Of a stretch of DNA of 64,000 bases, positions 36,669 to 46,152 are shown piece after piece (positions within the stretch are counted from its first letter, which is position 1; each line of letters begins with the position of its first letter). A model generated the notes under the pieces. That model did not search any database, was not told the DNA's origin, and saw only the letters and a list, made by a program, of their open reading frames with translations. Source of the stretch: Aliidiomarina quisquiliarum (GTDB lineage: Bacteria; Pseudomonadota; Gammaproteobacteria; Enterobacterales; Alteromonadaceae); contig NZ_JAMFTN010000021.1 in the NCBI RefSeq assembly GCF_023922585.1, positions 62,001 to 126,000 of the forward strand, in the 5' to 3' direction. Position numbers and translations under genes: made by a program.

Positions 36669-37199
36669 ATGCATATATCAGAGAGCGTTGACCAACCAGC
36701 GGCCACTTTATCCGCAACGACGAGCTGGACCCCTGACCTGATTAAGCAGGAAGTGAGCGTGCTTAAGCATAAGCCCGGTGCACTGTTACCCATTTTGCAC
36801 GCTATCCAAGACAAAGTTGGTTATATACCTAAAGACGCCGTAGCCATTATTGCTGAAGAATTACAGCAAACCCGTGCCGATGTGCACGGGGTTATCAGTT
36901 TTTATCATCATTTTCGAACCGAGCCCGCAGGTAGCCATATTGTTGAAGTGTGCCGTGCCGAGGCCTGCCAAGCGCAAGGAGGGCGAGAGTTTGAGCGCCA
37001 TGTGAAACAAAAGCTGGGGGTAGACTATACACAAACTAGCGCCGACCGAGAATTTACCTTGGCGGCGGTATATTGTTTAGGTAACTGCGCTTGCGGGCCC
37101 TCCATTCGAGTGAACAACGCCGTTTATGGCCGCATGAACGCCCAGAAGTTCGATCAGCTCGCAGATCAACTCACCACCACCATTCTCGAACTTAAATAA
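36669..37199 (+). CDS. fdsG: NAD-dependent formate dehydrogenase gamma subunit (NuoE-like)
   Basis: A 176-residue thioredoxin-like [2Fe-2S] subunit. The four ligands are in CRAEACQ (about residues 98-102) and CLGNCACGP (about 138-142); the NuoE-type helical region LLPILHAIQDKVGYIPKDAVAIIAEEL precedes them. It passes electrons between the FdsA iron-sulfur chain and the FMN/NAD site on FdsB. It is first of five genes ordered fdsG-fdsB-fdsA-fdhD-fdsD, as in the soluble FDHs of Cupriavidus and Rhodobacter. Confidence 0.93.
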   Translation: MHISESVDQPAATLSATTSWTPDLIKQEVSVLKHKPGALLPILHAIQDKVGYIPKDAVAIIAEELQQTRADVHGVISFYHHFRTEPAGSHIVEVCRAEACQAQGGREFERHVKQKLGVDYTQTSADREFTLAAVYCLGNCACGPSIRVNNAVYGRMNAQKFDQLADQLTTTILELK

Positions 37200-37214
37200 G
37201 CGCAGGAGTTACTC

Positions 37215-38786
37215 ATGTTTACCGCCATGCCTATAACCATTTATGTGCCCTGCGACACTACCGCACTTTCTTTAGGTGCCGACGAGGTAGTAAAACACCT
37301 GCTTTATCATGCCCAACAGCAACAGCTAAACATTCGTATTGTGCGTAATGGCTCGCGAGGGTTATTTTGGCTAGAGCCGCTTATAGAAGTGGTTACCGAC
37401 CATGGCCGCGTAGCCTACGGGCCGGTTGAGCCAACACAAGTGGGCGAGTTAGTGGCGGCGGGTTTGTTTGCCGGCAAGCCTGGGCATGCGCTTTATTTAG
37501 GCAATATTGAACAGCACCCGTATTTAAAGCGGCAGCAGCGGCTAACCTTTGCTCGTATTGGTATTACCGACCCTTTGAGCTTAGACGAATATAAGGCCCT
37601 CGATGGTTTTATTGGCCTAACAAAAGCCGCCAGCTTAAGCTCGCAACAGATTGTCGATGAAGTGAAAACCTCTGGCTTGCGGGGCCGCGGTGGGGCCGCT
37701 TTCCCAGCAGGCATTAAGTGGCAAACCGTATTAGACGAACCCAGCAATCAGCAGAAATACATTGTGTGTAATGCCGACGAAGGTGACTCGGGTACTTTTG
37801 CCGACCGCCTAGTAATGGAATGTGACCCTTATATGTTAATTGAAGGAATGGCCATTGCTGGGTTAGCGGTAGGTGCCACGCAGGGCTATATATATTTACG
37901 TTCGGAATACTTGCTGTCGCAGCAAATGCTGAACACCGCCATTGCCCGCGCTGAAGCAGCAGGTTATTTAGGTAACAATGTAGCCGGTAGCGGTCGTGCC
38001 TTTCATTTAGAAGTGCGCCTTGGTGCTGGTGCTTATATTTGTGGTGAAGAAACCTCGTTATTAGAAAGCCTTGAAGGAAAACGCGGCTTGGTGCGCTCAA
38101 AGCCACCTTTGCCGGCCATTGAAGGTTTATTTGGCCAACCCACGGTGGTAAATAACGTGCTGTCGCTGGCGGCGGTACCTTATATTATGGCCAAGGGCGG
38201 GCAAAGTTATGCCAATTACGGTATGGGCCGTTCTTTGGGTACCTTAGCTGTGCAACTGGCCGGTAACATTAAGCAAGGCGGACTAATTGAACTGGCGTTT
38301 GGTGTTAGCTTGCGTGAAATTCTTGAAGACTTTGGTGCCGGTACCATTACTGGCCGCCCAATTAAAGCGGTGCAGGTTGGCGGGCCATTAATGGCCTACC
38401 TGCCAGAGCAACAATGGGACACCCCCATGAACTATGAAGCCTTTGCTGAACTAGGCGCGGGTATTGGTCATGGGGGCGTGGTGGTGTTCGACGACAGGGT
38501 AGATATGGGCGAGCAAGCCCGTTATGCCATGGAGTTTTGTGCTATTGAATCTTGCGGTAAATGCACTCCTTGTCGCATTGGCTCGGTGCGTGGCGTGGAA
38601 GTGATTGATCGTATTCGAGCCGGTGATAATTCCGCTGCCAATTTAACATTGCTAGCTGACTTGTGCGAAACCATGGTCGACGGTTCATTGTGCGCCATGG
38701 GCGGCATGACCCCGTTTCCGGTCCAAAGCGTAATGAAATATTTTCCTGCCGACTTGCAGCCTAAACCAACCAAAGTGGAGGCCTAA
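37215..38786 (+). CDS. fdsB: NAD-dependent formate dehydrogenase beta subunit (NuoF-like, FMN and NAD binding)
   Basis: A 523-residue NuoF-type flavoprotein with an extra N-terminal ferredoxin-like stretch. It shows GLRGRGGAAFPAGIKW (NADH site), VCNADEGDSGTFADR (FMN site) and GAGAYICGEETSLLESLEGKRG. C-terminal [4Fe-4S] ligands are in ESCGKCTPCRIG and a last Cys near LCAMGG. It reduces NAD+ with electrons from formate. It is one base from fdsA and clearly cotranscribed. Confidence 0.95.
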   Translation: MFTAMPITIYVPCDTTALSLGADEVVKHLLYHAQQQQLNIRIVRNGSRGLFWLEPLIEVVTDHGRVAYGPVEPTQVGELVAAGLFAGKPGHALYLGNIEQHPYLKRQQRLTFARIGITDPLSLDEYKALDGFIGLTKAASLSSQQIVDEVKTSGLRGRGGAAFPAGIKWQTVLDEPSNQQKYIVCNADEGDSGTFADRLVMECDPYMLIEGMAIAGLAVGATQGYIYLRSEYLLSQQMLNTAIARAEAAGYLGNNVAGSGRAFHLEVRLGAGAYICGEETSLLESLEGKRGLVRSKPPLPAIEGLFGQPTVVNNVLSLAAVPYIMAKGGQSYANYGMGRSLGTLAVQLAGNIKQGGLIELAFGVSLREILEDFGAGTITGRPIKAVQVGGPLMAYLPEQQWDTPMNYEAFAELGAGIGHGGVVVFDDRVDMGEQARYAMEFCAIESCGKCTPCRIGSVRGVEVIDRIRAGDNSAANLTLLADLCETMVDGSLCAMGGMTPFPVQSVMKYFPADLQPKPTKVEA

Positions 38787-38787
38787 C

Positions 38788-41706
38788 ATGTTGCAGTATT
38801 ATGATCCAAACAGCAGCGACACAACTAACCCGCAGCCATTAAACCCGAATACTGATTACGGCACCCCAGCGAGTGAGTCTAAAACCTTAGTGTCGGTTGC
38901 CGTTGATGGCCGTAACATTACTGTGCCTGAAGGTACTTCGGTGTTACGGGCCGCTGCTTTAGCTGGAATAAACATTCCCAAGCTGTGTGCCTCGGATAAT
39001 TTAGAGGCCTTTGGCTCGTGTCGCCTGTGTGCGGTAGAAATTGAAGGGCGTCGAGGCTATCCAGCCTCTTGCACCACACCGGTGGCAGAGGGCATGAGCG
39101 TGACCACACAAACCGGCAAATTGGCCAAGCTACGCCGTAATATTATGGAACTGTATATTTCCGACCACCCGCTTGACTGTTTAACTTGCCCCGCCAATGG
39201 CGACTGTGAATTACAAGATATGGCCGGGGCGGTGGGCTTGCGCGAAGTACGCTACGGTTTTGACGGGGAAAACCATCTGGATACGCAAACCGATAACTCC
39301 AATCCGTATTTCAGTTTTGACCCCAGTAAATGCATTGTTTGCTCGCGCTGTGTGCGGGCGTGTGCTGAAGTGCAAGGTACTTTTGCTTTAACCATCGAAG
39401 GGCGTGGTTTTGATTCCAAAGTAGTGGCCAGCCAAAACGACAGCTTTATGAATTCAGAGTGCGTGTCTTGTGGGGCCTGTGTGCAAGCCTGCCCAACCTC
39501 GACCTTAATGGAAAAAACCGTAATCGACGCGGGTATTCCAGAACACAGCGTGGTGACCACCTGCGCCTATTGTGGTGTGGGTTGTTCGTTTAAAGCGGAA
39601 ATGAAAGGCGACCAATTAATCCGCATGGTGCCCTACAAAGGCGGCGCTGCAAACCAAGGTCATTCCTGTGTAAAGGGGCGTTTTGCTTTTGGTTATGCTA
39701 CCCATAAAGACCGCATTAAAGAGCCGATGATTCGTGCGTCTATCGACGACCCTTGGCAAGTGGTGTCGTGGGATGAGGCGTTAGCTTTTTCTGCCAAGCG
39801 ACTGAAAGCCATTCAGGCCCAATATGGCCGAGAAAGTATTGGTGGCATTACCTCGTCGCGCTGTACCAACGAAGAAACCTATTTAGTGCAAAAATTAGTA
39901 CGCGCCGCTTTTGGCAATAATAACACCGACACCTGTGCGCGGGTGTGTCATTCGCCCACGGGCTATGGCCTAAAAACCACCATGGGCGAGTCGGCGGGCA
40001 CCCAAACCTTCGACTCGGTCATGAAGGCCGACACCATTGTGGTGATCGGTGCTAACCCCACCGATGCCCACCCGGTATTTGGTTCACAGCTGCGGCGGCG
40101 TTTACGCCAAGGCGCCCAATTAATAGTTATTGATCCGCGGCGCATTGACCTGCTTAGTACGCCCCACGCTGGTAAAGGTATTCATTTGGCGTTACGCCCT
40201 GGTACCAACGTGGCAGTAGTAAACGCGCTCGCCCATGTAATTGTTACCGAAGGATTGGAAGACCAAGCCTTTATTAGCAGCCGCTGCGATACGGAGGCCT
40301 ATAACCGTTGGCGCAGCTTTATAGCCGAACAGCGCAATTCGCCTGAAGCCATGGAAGCGGTGTCGGGGGTGCCGGCAAGCACCGTACGTGAAGCGGCTCG
40401 GGCTTATGCCGAAGTAGAAAACGCCGCCATTTATTATGGCTTAGGGGTAACGGAACATAGCCAAGGCTCCACCATGGTCATGGGAATTGCTAACCTGGCC
40501 ATGGCAACCGGAAATATTGGCCGTGAAGGCGGTGGAGTAAACCCATTACGGGGGCAAAACAATGTGCAAGGCTCTTGCGATATGGGTTCTTTCCCCCACG
40601 AACTGCCTGGTTACCAGCATGTGAATGACGATGTGGTGCGCAGCCGTTTTGAAGCGGCTTGGGGCGCTACTATTGATCACGAGCCGGGTTTACGCATACC
40701 AAATATGTTTGATGCGGCCATCGCCGGTACCTTTAAAGGGCTGTATATTCAAGGCGAAGACATTGCCCAGTCCGACCCCAATACTCAGCATGTGGAAGCT
40801 GCGCTCAGGGCCTTAGACTGCGTGATAGTACAAGACATTTTCTTGAACGAAACGGCCAAATTTGCCCATGTGCTGTTGCCGGGCTCTACCTTTTTAGAGA
40901 AAAATGGCACCTTTACCAACGCCGAGCGGCGCATTAACCGGGTACGCAAAGTGATGGCGCCTATTGCCGGTATGGAAGATTGGCAAGTAACTATGGCCTT
41001 ATCGAATGCCTTAGGTTACCCCATGCACTATAACCATCCGTCTGAAATTATGGATGAAATAGCCGCTTTAACTCCCACTTTCACCGGGGTGAGCTACGAC
41101 AAGTTAGAGCAGCTAGGCAGCATTCAATGGCCCTGTAATGACAAGCACCCTGAAGGTATGCCCACCATGCACGTGAACGACTTCCCCATCGGCAAAGGGC
41201 GCTTTGCGGTGACGGAGTACTTGGCCACGGAAGAGCGGTCGAGCCGTCGTTTCCCACTGTTATTAACCACTGGGCGAATTTTGTCGCAGTACAACGTGGG
41301 TTCGCAAACCCGCCGTACCGATAACAGCAAATGGCATGAGCAAGACGTGTTGGAAATTCATCCCAGCGATGCGGAATTACGCGGCATTCATGACGGCGAC
41401 TGGCTAGGCATAAGTAGTCGCGTTGGCCATACGGTGTTACGTGCGCAGCTAAGCGAGCGCATGTTGCCAGGGGTGGTATATACCACCTTTCATCACCCGG
41501 GTAGTGGCGCGAACGTGGTTACCACCGACAATTCCGACTGGGCCACCAACTGCCCTGAATACAAGGTTACTGCCGTACAAGTAGAAGTGGTTAGCCAGCC
41601 GTCGGAATGGCAGCGAAACTTTAAACGCTTCGATAAACGCCAACAAAAACTACTGAAACCGGCCATGCACAATGAGGGCAGCCAGCATGCCAAACCCACT
41701 GATTAA
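38788..41706 (+). CDS. fdsA: NAD-dependent formate dehydrogenase alpha subunit (molybdopterin, Cys type)
   Basis: A 972-residue catalytic subunit that oxidises formate to CO2 at a bis-MGD molybdenum site. The N-terminal NuoG-like part carries a [2Fe-2S] site (C67, C78, C81, C95), a His-ligated cluster (H127, C131, C134, C140) and a double [4Fe-4S] domain (C182/185/188/192 and C225/228/231/235). The Mo domain has its own cluster (C259, C262, C266, C294). The metal ligand is C387 in ARVCHSPTG, so no selenocysteine is used. The length fits FdsA. GGAGG lies before the ATG, overlapping the fdsB end. Confidence 0.96.
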   Translation: MLQYYDPNSSDTTNPQPLNPNTDYGTPASESKTLVSVAVDGRNITVPEGTSVLRAAALAGINIPKLCASDNLEAFGSCRLCAVEIEGRRGYPASCTTPVAEGMSVTTQTGKLAKLRRNIMELYISDHPLDCLTCPANGDCELQDMAGAVGLREVRYGFDGENHLDTQTDNSNPYFSFDPSKCIVCSRCVRACAEVQGTFALTIEGRGFDSKVVASQNDSFMNSECVSCGACVQACPTSTLMEKTVIDAGIPEHSVVTTCAYCGVGCSFKAEMKGDQLIRMVPYKGGAANQGHSCVKGRFAFGYATHKDRIKEPMIRASIDDPWQVVSWDEALAFSAKRLKAIQAQYGRESIGGITSSRCTNEETYLVQKLVRAAFGNNNTDTCARVCHSPTGYGLKTTMGESAGTQTFDSVMKADTIVVIGANPTDAHPVFGSQLRRRLRQGAQLIVIDPRRIDLLSTPHAGKGIHLALRPGTNVAVVNALAHVIVTEGLEDQAFISSRCDTEAYNRWRSFIAEQRNSPEAMEAVSGVPASTVREAARAYAEVENAAIYYGLGVTEHSQGSTMVMGIANLAMATGNIGREGGGVNPLRGQNNVQGSCDMGSFPHELPGYQHVNDDVVRSRFEAAWGATIDHEPGLRIPNMFDAAIAGTFKGLYIQGEDIAQSDPNTQHVEAALRALDCVIVQDIFLNETAKFAHVLLPGSTFLEKNGTFTNAERRINRVRKVMAPIAGMEDWQVTMALSNALGYPMHYNHPSEIMDEIAALTPTFTGVSYDKLEQLGSIQWPCNDKHPEGMPTMHVNDFPIGKGRFAVTEYLATEERSSRRFPLLLTTGRILSQYNVGSQTRRTDNSKWHEQDVLEIHPSDAELRGIHDGDWLGISSRVGHTVLRAQLSERMLPGVVYTTFHHPGSGANVVTTDNSDWATNCPEYKVTAVQVEVVSQPSEWQRNFKRFDKRQQKLLKPAMHNEGSQHAKPTD

Positions 41707-42565
41707 GGCGGCACTGAACAGCGTTGAAAAGGAGTTTGGCCAGCCCTTTACGCCGATAACGGAAGCGCAGGTGAATGTGCGTGGCGGTATTAAAGGCACG
41801 CCTGTGGGCGACTGGGACCAGCTTGCAGAAGAAGTACCTGTGGCGATGGTGTACAACGGCATTTCCCATGCGGTAATGATGGCTTCGCCCCAGGATTTAG
41901 AAGACTTTGCGCTAGGTTTTAGTTTAAGTGAAGGCATACTTGAACGGCCACAACAGCTATTCAGCTTAGACGTGTTACCGAGTGCCGAAGGGATAAGCCT
42001 TGAAATGCATATTGCCGGCGACTGTTTTTTTCGCTTAAAACAACAGCGGCGCAATATGGCTGGGCGCACTGGCTGCGGGCTTTGTGGTACTGAGTCTTTG
42101 GCCCATGTGGTACGTGCTATTGCCCCGGTCGCCGGGCAACCATTACCCAGCGACGAGGTGGTGCAGCGCGCCTTAAGTAATTTAAAACAGCATCAACCAC
42201 TACAACTACAAACCGGCGCTACCCATGGGGCAGCTTGGTGTGACAACAAGGGTGCGGTGTTACTGGCCCGAGAAGATGTAGGCCGGCACAATGCGCTCGA
42301 CAAATTGATAGGTGCGAGTATACAAAAATTTGGCCTTAAGGCCTTCCAGCACGGCTTTGCGCTTATTTCCAGTCGCGCTAGTTTTGAAATGGTACAAAAA
42401 AGTGCCGCGGTAGGTATTGGCACCGTGCTTGCGGTGTCTGCACCTACGGCGCTAGCTGTGCGCTTGGCGCGGGAAAGCAACATGAATTTAATTGCCTTTG
42501 CCCGGCCCGGACGACACGTTATTTATACCCAAAGTAGCGCAGGTGCTAAGGAGAACACAGAGTGA
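41687..42565 (+). CDS. fdhD: Formate dehydrogenase sulfurtransferase FdhD
   Basis: FdhD transfers sulfur from a cysteine desulfurase to the molybdenum cofactor of formate dehydrogenase, a step needed for activity. The 292-residue product shows the conserved CGLCG motif (about residue 124-128 of this start), EDVGRHNALDK, SRASFEMVQKS and the GNTL-like region TVLAVSAPTALAVRLA. I favour the ATG at 41687, with GAGGG eight bases before it; an ATG 15 bases earlier is possible. It overlaps the fdsA end and lies in the position of fdsC. Confidence 0.94.
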   Translation: MPNPLIKAALNSVEKEFGQPFTPITEAQVNVRGGIKGTPVGDWDQLAEEVPVAMVYNGISHAVMMASPQDLEDFALGFSLSEGILERPQQLFSLDVLPSAEGISLEMHIAGDCFFRLKQQRRNMAGRTGCGLCGTESLAHVVRAIAPVAGQPLPSDEVVQRALSNLKQHQPLQLQTGATHGAAWCDNKGAVLLAREDVGRHNALDKLIGASIQKFGLKAFQHGFALISSRASFEMVQKSAAVGIGTVLAVSAPTALAVRLARESNMNLIAFARPGRHVIYTQSSAGAKENTE

Positions 42566-42816
42566 GCGAGCAGCAGTTAAGTAATTTAATTAAAATGCTA
42601 GAGCAAATTATTGCCAATAACCTGCACCAAGGAGAGGCTGCTGAGGTGGCTGAAGTGGCGGCTACGCACGTGCATAATTTTTGGGCCCGCAGTATGAAAC
42701 AACTAATTATTAACCTTGCCAATACGCACCCAGAACAACTGTCGACAGTGGCGCTTCAGGCGGTTGTTTTACTGCAGGCAAAATCAGTGGGGCAGCCTGC
42801 CTCCTTTAACCCTTAA
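42562..42816 (+). CDS. fdsD: Formate dehydrogenase delta subunit
   Basis: An 84-residue protein of the FdsD family. It has an N-terminal helix with LIKMLEQIIANN, the central VHNFWARSMKQLI (family motif with Phe-Trp) and a C-terminal VALQAVVLL helix. FdsD is a small accessory subunit that stabilises or helps assemble the complex. It starts with a GTG overlapping the fdhD stop (GTGA), behind AAGGAG. It is the last operon gene, running tail to tail into the RtcB remnant with a 4-base overlap. Confidence 0.88.
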   Translation: MSEQQLSNLIKMLEQIIANNLHQGEAAEVAEVAATHVHNFWARSMKQLIINLANTHPEQLSTVALQAVVLLQAKSVGQPASFNP

Positions 42817-43187
42817 CCTTTAACCACAGCCAGTGGCTGCAATTCAATTTGCACCTCAACCAAGTCGGTTTGGTTACTCATTACTTCATCAATGTCTTTA
42901 TAAGAGCCAGGTGCTTCGTCTAAGTCTTGGCGGTTGCGAATAGCATGCAAAATACCGCGCTCTTTCAGGGCTTGTACTTCTGTTTGTACGTCGAGCTGTT
43001 TGCGTGCTTGGGCTCGGCTCATAATTCTGCCAGCGCCATGGGCGCAGGACTGAAAAGACTGCGGCTCGCCTTTGCCGGTTACTAGAAACGAGCTAGTGCC
43101 CTGTGAACCGGGAATCATGCCCCATTCGCCTTTACGCGCGCGGGTGGCCCCTTTGCGGTGCACCATCACCCAGAGAGGGTTACTTAG
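42813..43187 (-). pseudogene. C-terminal remnant of RtcB-family RNA ligase
   Basis: The frame encodes about 120 residues matching only the last quarter of RtcB (family about 400). It has VHRKGATRARKGEWGMIPGSQG, the nucleophile region CAHGAGRIMSR (His that takes GMP), GSYKDIDEVMSNQTDLVEV and the terminal VVKG. Upstream, similarity stops near 43172 and a TAG closes the frame at 43188-43190, so the N-terminal manganese and GTP-site parts are absent. No other part of the gene is in the window. I judge it a truncated pseudogene whose 3' part is still free of stops, so the loss may be recent. Confidence 0.85.
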
Positions 43188-43298
43188 CTACCACCTTAGC
43201 TCATTCCAGCGCAGAAGTTGATTGGCATAATACTAATAGGTAATTGCAGCCATAAGTTTGGTGAATAGCTTATATAGTCGAAGTATAGCCTTCTCCCA

Positions 43299-43327
43299 TT
43301 CAATTAAAGGCCTAACTAGCGTATAAT
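43299..43327 (+). promoter_or_regulatory. Candidate acnB promoter
   Basis: TATAAT at 43322-43327 with TTCAAT 17 bases upstream (43299-43304). It gives a leader of about 95 bases to the acnB GTG. The -10 is perfect, the -35 is weak. The rest of the 240-base gap to the RtcB remnant shows nothing I recognise. Confidence 0.5.
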
Positions 43328-43427
43328 AACCGCGTTTCTAATTGCTCGCGTTTTATCTGTTTTGTTGGGCTTTGTGCCCGCAAGTGTTGAGCAGACAGCG
43401 AGGGCTTCTAATTAAGGGGAATCATTT

Positions 43428-46016
43428 GTGTTAGAACAATATCGCGCACATGTGGCCGAGCGTGCCGCAGAAGGTATTCCAGCTAAGCCGTTAAATCCAG
43501 AGCAAGTTTCCGCGCTAGTTGAATTATTAAAAAACCCACCAGCAGGTGAAGAAGAATTCATCCTCGAATTAATCAGCGACCGAGTACCACCGGGGGTCGA
43601 CGAAGCCGCGTATGTAAAGGCGGGCTTCTTAACGGCTATTGCCAAAGGTGAAGTAACCTCGCCTATTATCGATAAGTTTGCCGCTATTAAATTGCTAGGC
43701 AATATGCATGGCGGTTACAACATTGAAACACTTATTGAATTACTTGACGAACCAGAGCTTGCAGCAGCAGCCGGTGAAGAGTTAAAGCATACTATTTTAA
43801 TGTTCGACGCCTTCCACGACGTTGAACAGCGCATGAAAGCGGGTAACGCAGTTGCCAAAGAAGTCGTTGAATCATGGGCCAATGCAGAGTGGTTTACCAA
43901 CCGCAAAGAAATGCCAGAAAAGATTACTGCTTCGGTATTTAAAGTAACCGGCGAAACCAACACCGACGACTTGTCGCCAGCGCCAGACGCTTGGTCGCGC
44001 CCAGACATTCCACTCCATGCTAAAGCCATGTTTAAAATGCCACGTGAAGGTATTACCGACGCTGCCGCACAAATGGCTGAGTTGCACGAGAAAGGCCACC
44101 CAGTGGCCTTTGTTGGCGATGTTGTAGGTACAGGCTCATCGCGTAAGTCTGCCACAAACTCAGTATTGTGGTTTATTGGTGAAGACATGCCAGGTACCCC
44201 GAACAAACGTTCTGGCGGTATTTGTATTGGTGGTAAAGTTGCGCCCATTTTCTTCAACACCATGAAAGACACAGGAACCCTAGTGTTTGAAGCGGACGTT
44301 GAAAAAATGAATATGGGTGATGTGATTCACATTTACCCATACGCAGGCAAAATTGAGAACGACGCGGGCGAAGTAATCGCTGAATACCAGTATGCGTCCG
44401 ACGTTATTATTGACGAAGTACGTGCCGGTGGCCGTATTAACTTAATTATTGGCCGTGGCTTAACCACTAAAGCGCGTCAGTCACTTGGCTTAGGCCATTC
44501 AGACTTATTCCGCACCCCAGTACAACCAGACGAAAGCAACAAAGGTTATACGCTGGCGCAGAAAATGGTTGGTAAAGCATGTGGCGTAGAAGGTGTTCGC
44601 CCAGGCACTTACTGTGAACCACAAATGACCACAGTAGGCTCGCAAGACACCACTGGCCCTATGACCCGTGATGAGCTAAAAGACTTAGCTTGCCTAGGTT
44701 TTAACGCCGACTTAGTGATGCAGTCATTCTGTCACACGGCGGCCTATCCGAAGCCGGTTGATATCGACACCCAGCACACGCTACCCGACTTTATGATGAA
44801 CCGTGGCGGTGTATCACTACGCCCAGGCGACGGTATTATTCATAGCTGGTTAAACCGTATGTTGTTACCAGACACAGTTGGTACCGGTGGTGACTCGCAT
44901 ACGCGCTTCCCATTAGGCATTTCATTCCCAGCAGGCTCGGGCTTAGTGGCCTTTGCAGCAGCCACAGGTGTGATGCCACTAGACATGCCAGAGTCGGTAT
45001 TAGTGCGCTTTAAAGGCGAAATGCAACCGGGTGTTACCCTACGTGACCTGGTCCATGCTATTCCTTTATATGCTATCAAAGCAGGTTTGTTAACGGTTGA
45101 AAAGCGCGGTAAGAAAAACGCCTTCTCTGGCCGTATTCTAGAAATTGAAGGGTTAGAAAACCTAACTGTTGAGCAAGCATTCGAGCTTTCAGACGCTTCA
45201 GCGGAGCGTTCAGCCGCAGGTTGTACTATTAAGCTGTCGGAAGAGTCGATTGCTGAATACTTACAGTCGAACGTCACCATGTTGCGTTGGATGATCGCAG
45301 AAGGTTACGGCGACGCACGTACCCTTGAGCGTCGTGCCAAGCAAATGGAAGAGTGGTTAGCCAACCCAGAATTAATGGAAGCTGACAAAGACGCTGAATA
45401 CGCAGAAGTGATTGAAATTGATTTGAACGAAATCATTGAGCCAATTCTTTGCTGCCCGAACGATCCAGACGACGCGAAAACCTTGTCTGATGTTGCAGGC
45501 GACAAAGTTGACGAAGTGTTTATTGGTTCGTGCATGACCAACATTGGTCACTTCCGTGCTGCAGGTAAGTTGCTTGAGCAAAATACCAAAGAGCTAGAAA
45601 CGCGCTTATGGGTTGCGCCACCAACGAAAATGGACGAAGCCCAGTTAATGGAAGAAGGCTATTACAATATCTTCGGCCGTAACGGTGTGCGTACTGAAAT
45701 GCCGGGTTGTTCATTGTGCATGGGTAACCAAGCACGTGTGAAAGCTGGCGCCACGGTGCTGTCTACTTCAACCCGTAACTTCCCGAACCGTTTAGGTGAC
45801 GGCGCGAACGTATACCTAGCCTCAGCAGAGCTTTCTGCAGTAGGTGCTATTTTAGGTAAAATACCAACCCGTGAAGAGTACATGGAATACGCAGCAAGCT
45901 TAGACGCCATGTCGGGTGAAATTTATAAGTACTTAAACTTCGACGAAATGCCTGATTTCCAAGCGGCCGAGAAGAAAGCCAAAGAGCTAATTATTCCAAC
46001 CTTTAACGTGGCGTAA
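43428..46016 (+). CDS. acnB: Aconitate hydratase B / 2-methylisocitrate dehydratase
   Basis: AcnB interconverts citrate and isocitrate in the TCA cycle, and in many species acts in the methylcitrate cycle and binds mRNA when its cluster is lost. The 862-residue product is collinear with E. coli AcnB (865), starting [21 protein letters not shown]. It has the HEAT-like N-domain, [19 protein letters not shown], the swivel domain and the [4Fe-4S] ligands in SFCHTAAYP-related and [10 protein letters not shown] segments. Start is a GTG at 43428 with AAGGGG upstream. A strong terminator follows. Confidence 0.98.
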   Translation: MLEQYRAHVAERAAEGIPAKPLNPEQVSALVELLKNPPAGEEEFILELISDRVPPGVDEAAYVKAGFLTAIAKGEVTSPIIDKFAAIKLLGNMHGGYNIETLIELLDEPELAAAAGEELKHTILMFDAFHDVEQRMKAGNAVAKEVVESWANAEWFTNRKEMPEKITASVFKVTGETNTDDLSPAPDAWSRPDIPLHAKAMFKMPREGITDAAAQMAELHEKGHPVAFVGDVVGTGSSRKSATNSVLWFIGEDMPGTPNKRSGGICIGGKVAPIFFNTMKDTGTLVFEADVEKMNMGDVIHIYPYAGKIENDAGEVIAEYQYASDVIIDEVRAGGRINLIIGRGLTTKARQSLGLGHSDLFRTPVQPDESNKGYTLAQKMVGKACGVEGVRPGTYCEPQMTTVGSQDTTGPMTRDELKDLACLGFNADLVMQSFCHTAAYPKPVDIDTQHTLPDFMMNRGGVSLRPGDGIIHSWLNRMLLPDTVGTGGDSHTRFPLGISFPAGSGLVAFAAATGVMPLDMPESVLVRFKGEMQPGVTLRDLVHAIPLYAIKAGLLTVEKRGKKNAFSGRILEIEGLENLTVEQAFELSDASAERSAAGCTIKLSEESIAEYLQSNVTMLRWMIAEGYGDARTLERRAKQMEEWLANPELMEADKDAEYAEVIEIDLNEIIEPILCCPNDPDDAKTLSDVAGDKVDEVFIGSCMTNIGHFRAAGKLLEQNTKELETRLWVAPPTKMDEAQLMEEGYYNIFGRNGVRTEMPGCSLCMGNQARVKAGATVLSTSTRNFPNRLGDGANVYLASAELSAVGAILGKIPTREEYMEYAASLDAMSGEIYKYLNFDEMPDFQAAEKKAKELIIPTFNVA

Positions 46017-46048
46017 TTTAAACTTTAGCTAGTTACACAAAAACCAAG

Positions 46049-46077
46049 GCCCGCTCAGTGAATGAGCGGGCTTTTTT
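46049..46077 (+). terminator. Rho-independent terminator after acnB
   Basis: GCCCGCTCA (46049-46057) pairs with TGAGCGGGC (46063-46071), 5-base loop, followed by six T. Confidence 0.93.
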
Positions 46078-46152
46078 CTGCCACAAGTGTCATACGTATC
46101 AACCCACTGCATTCACCTTGGTAGCAAACTCATCGTCGACAAAATGGTTCAC

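Noticed and set aside
38788-41706. Selenocysteine-type formate dehydrogenase
   Set aside because: The frame is open without an internal TGA and the metal ligand position is a normal Cys codon (C387).
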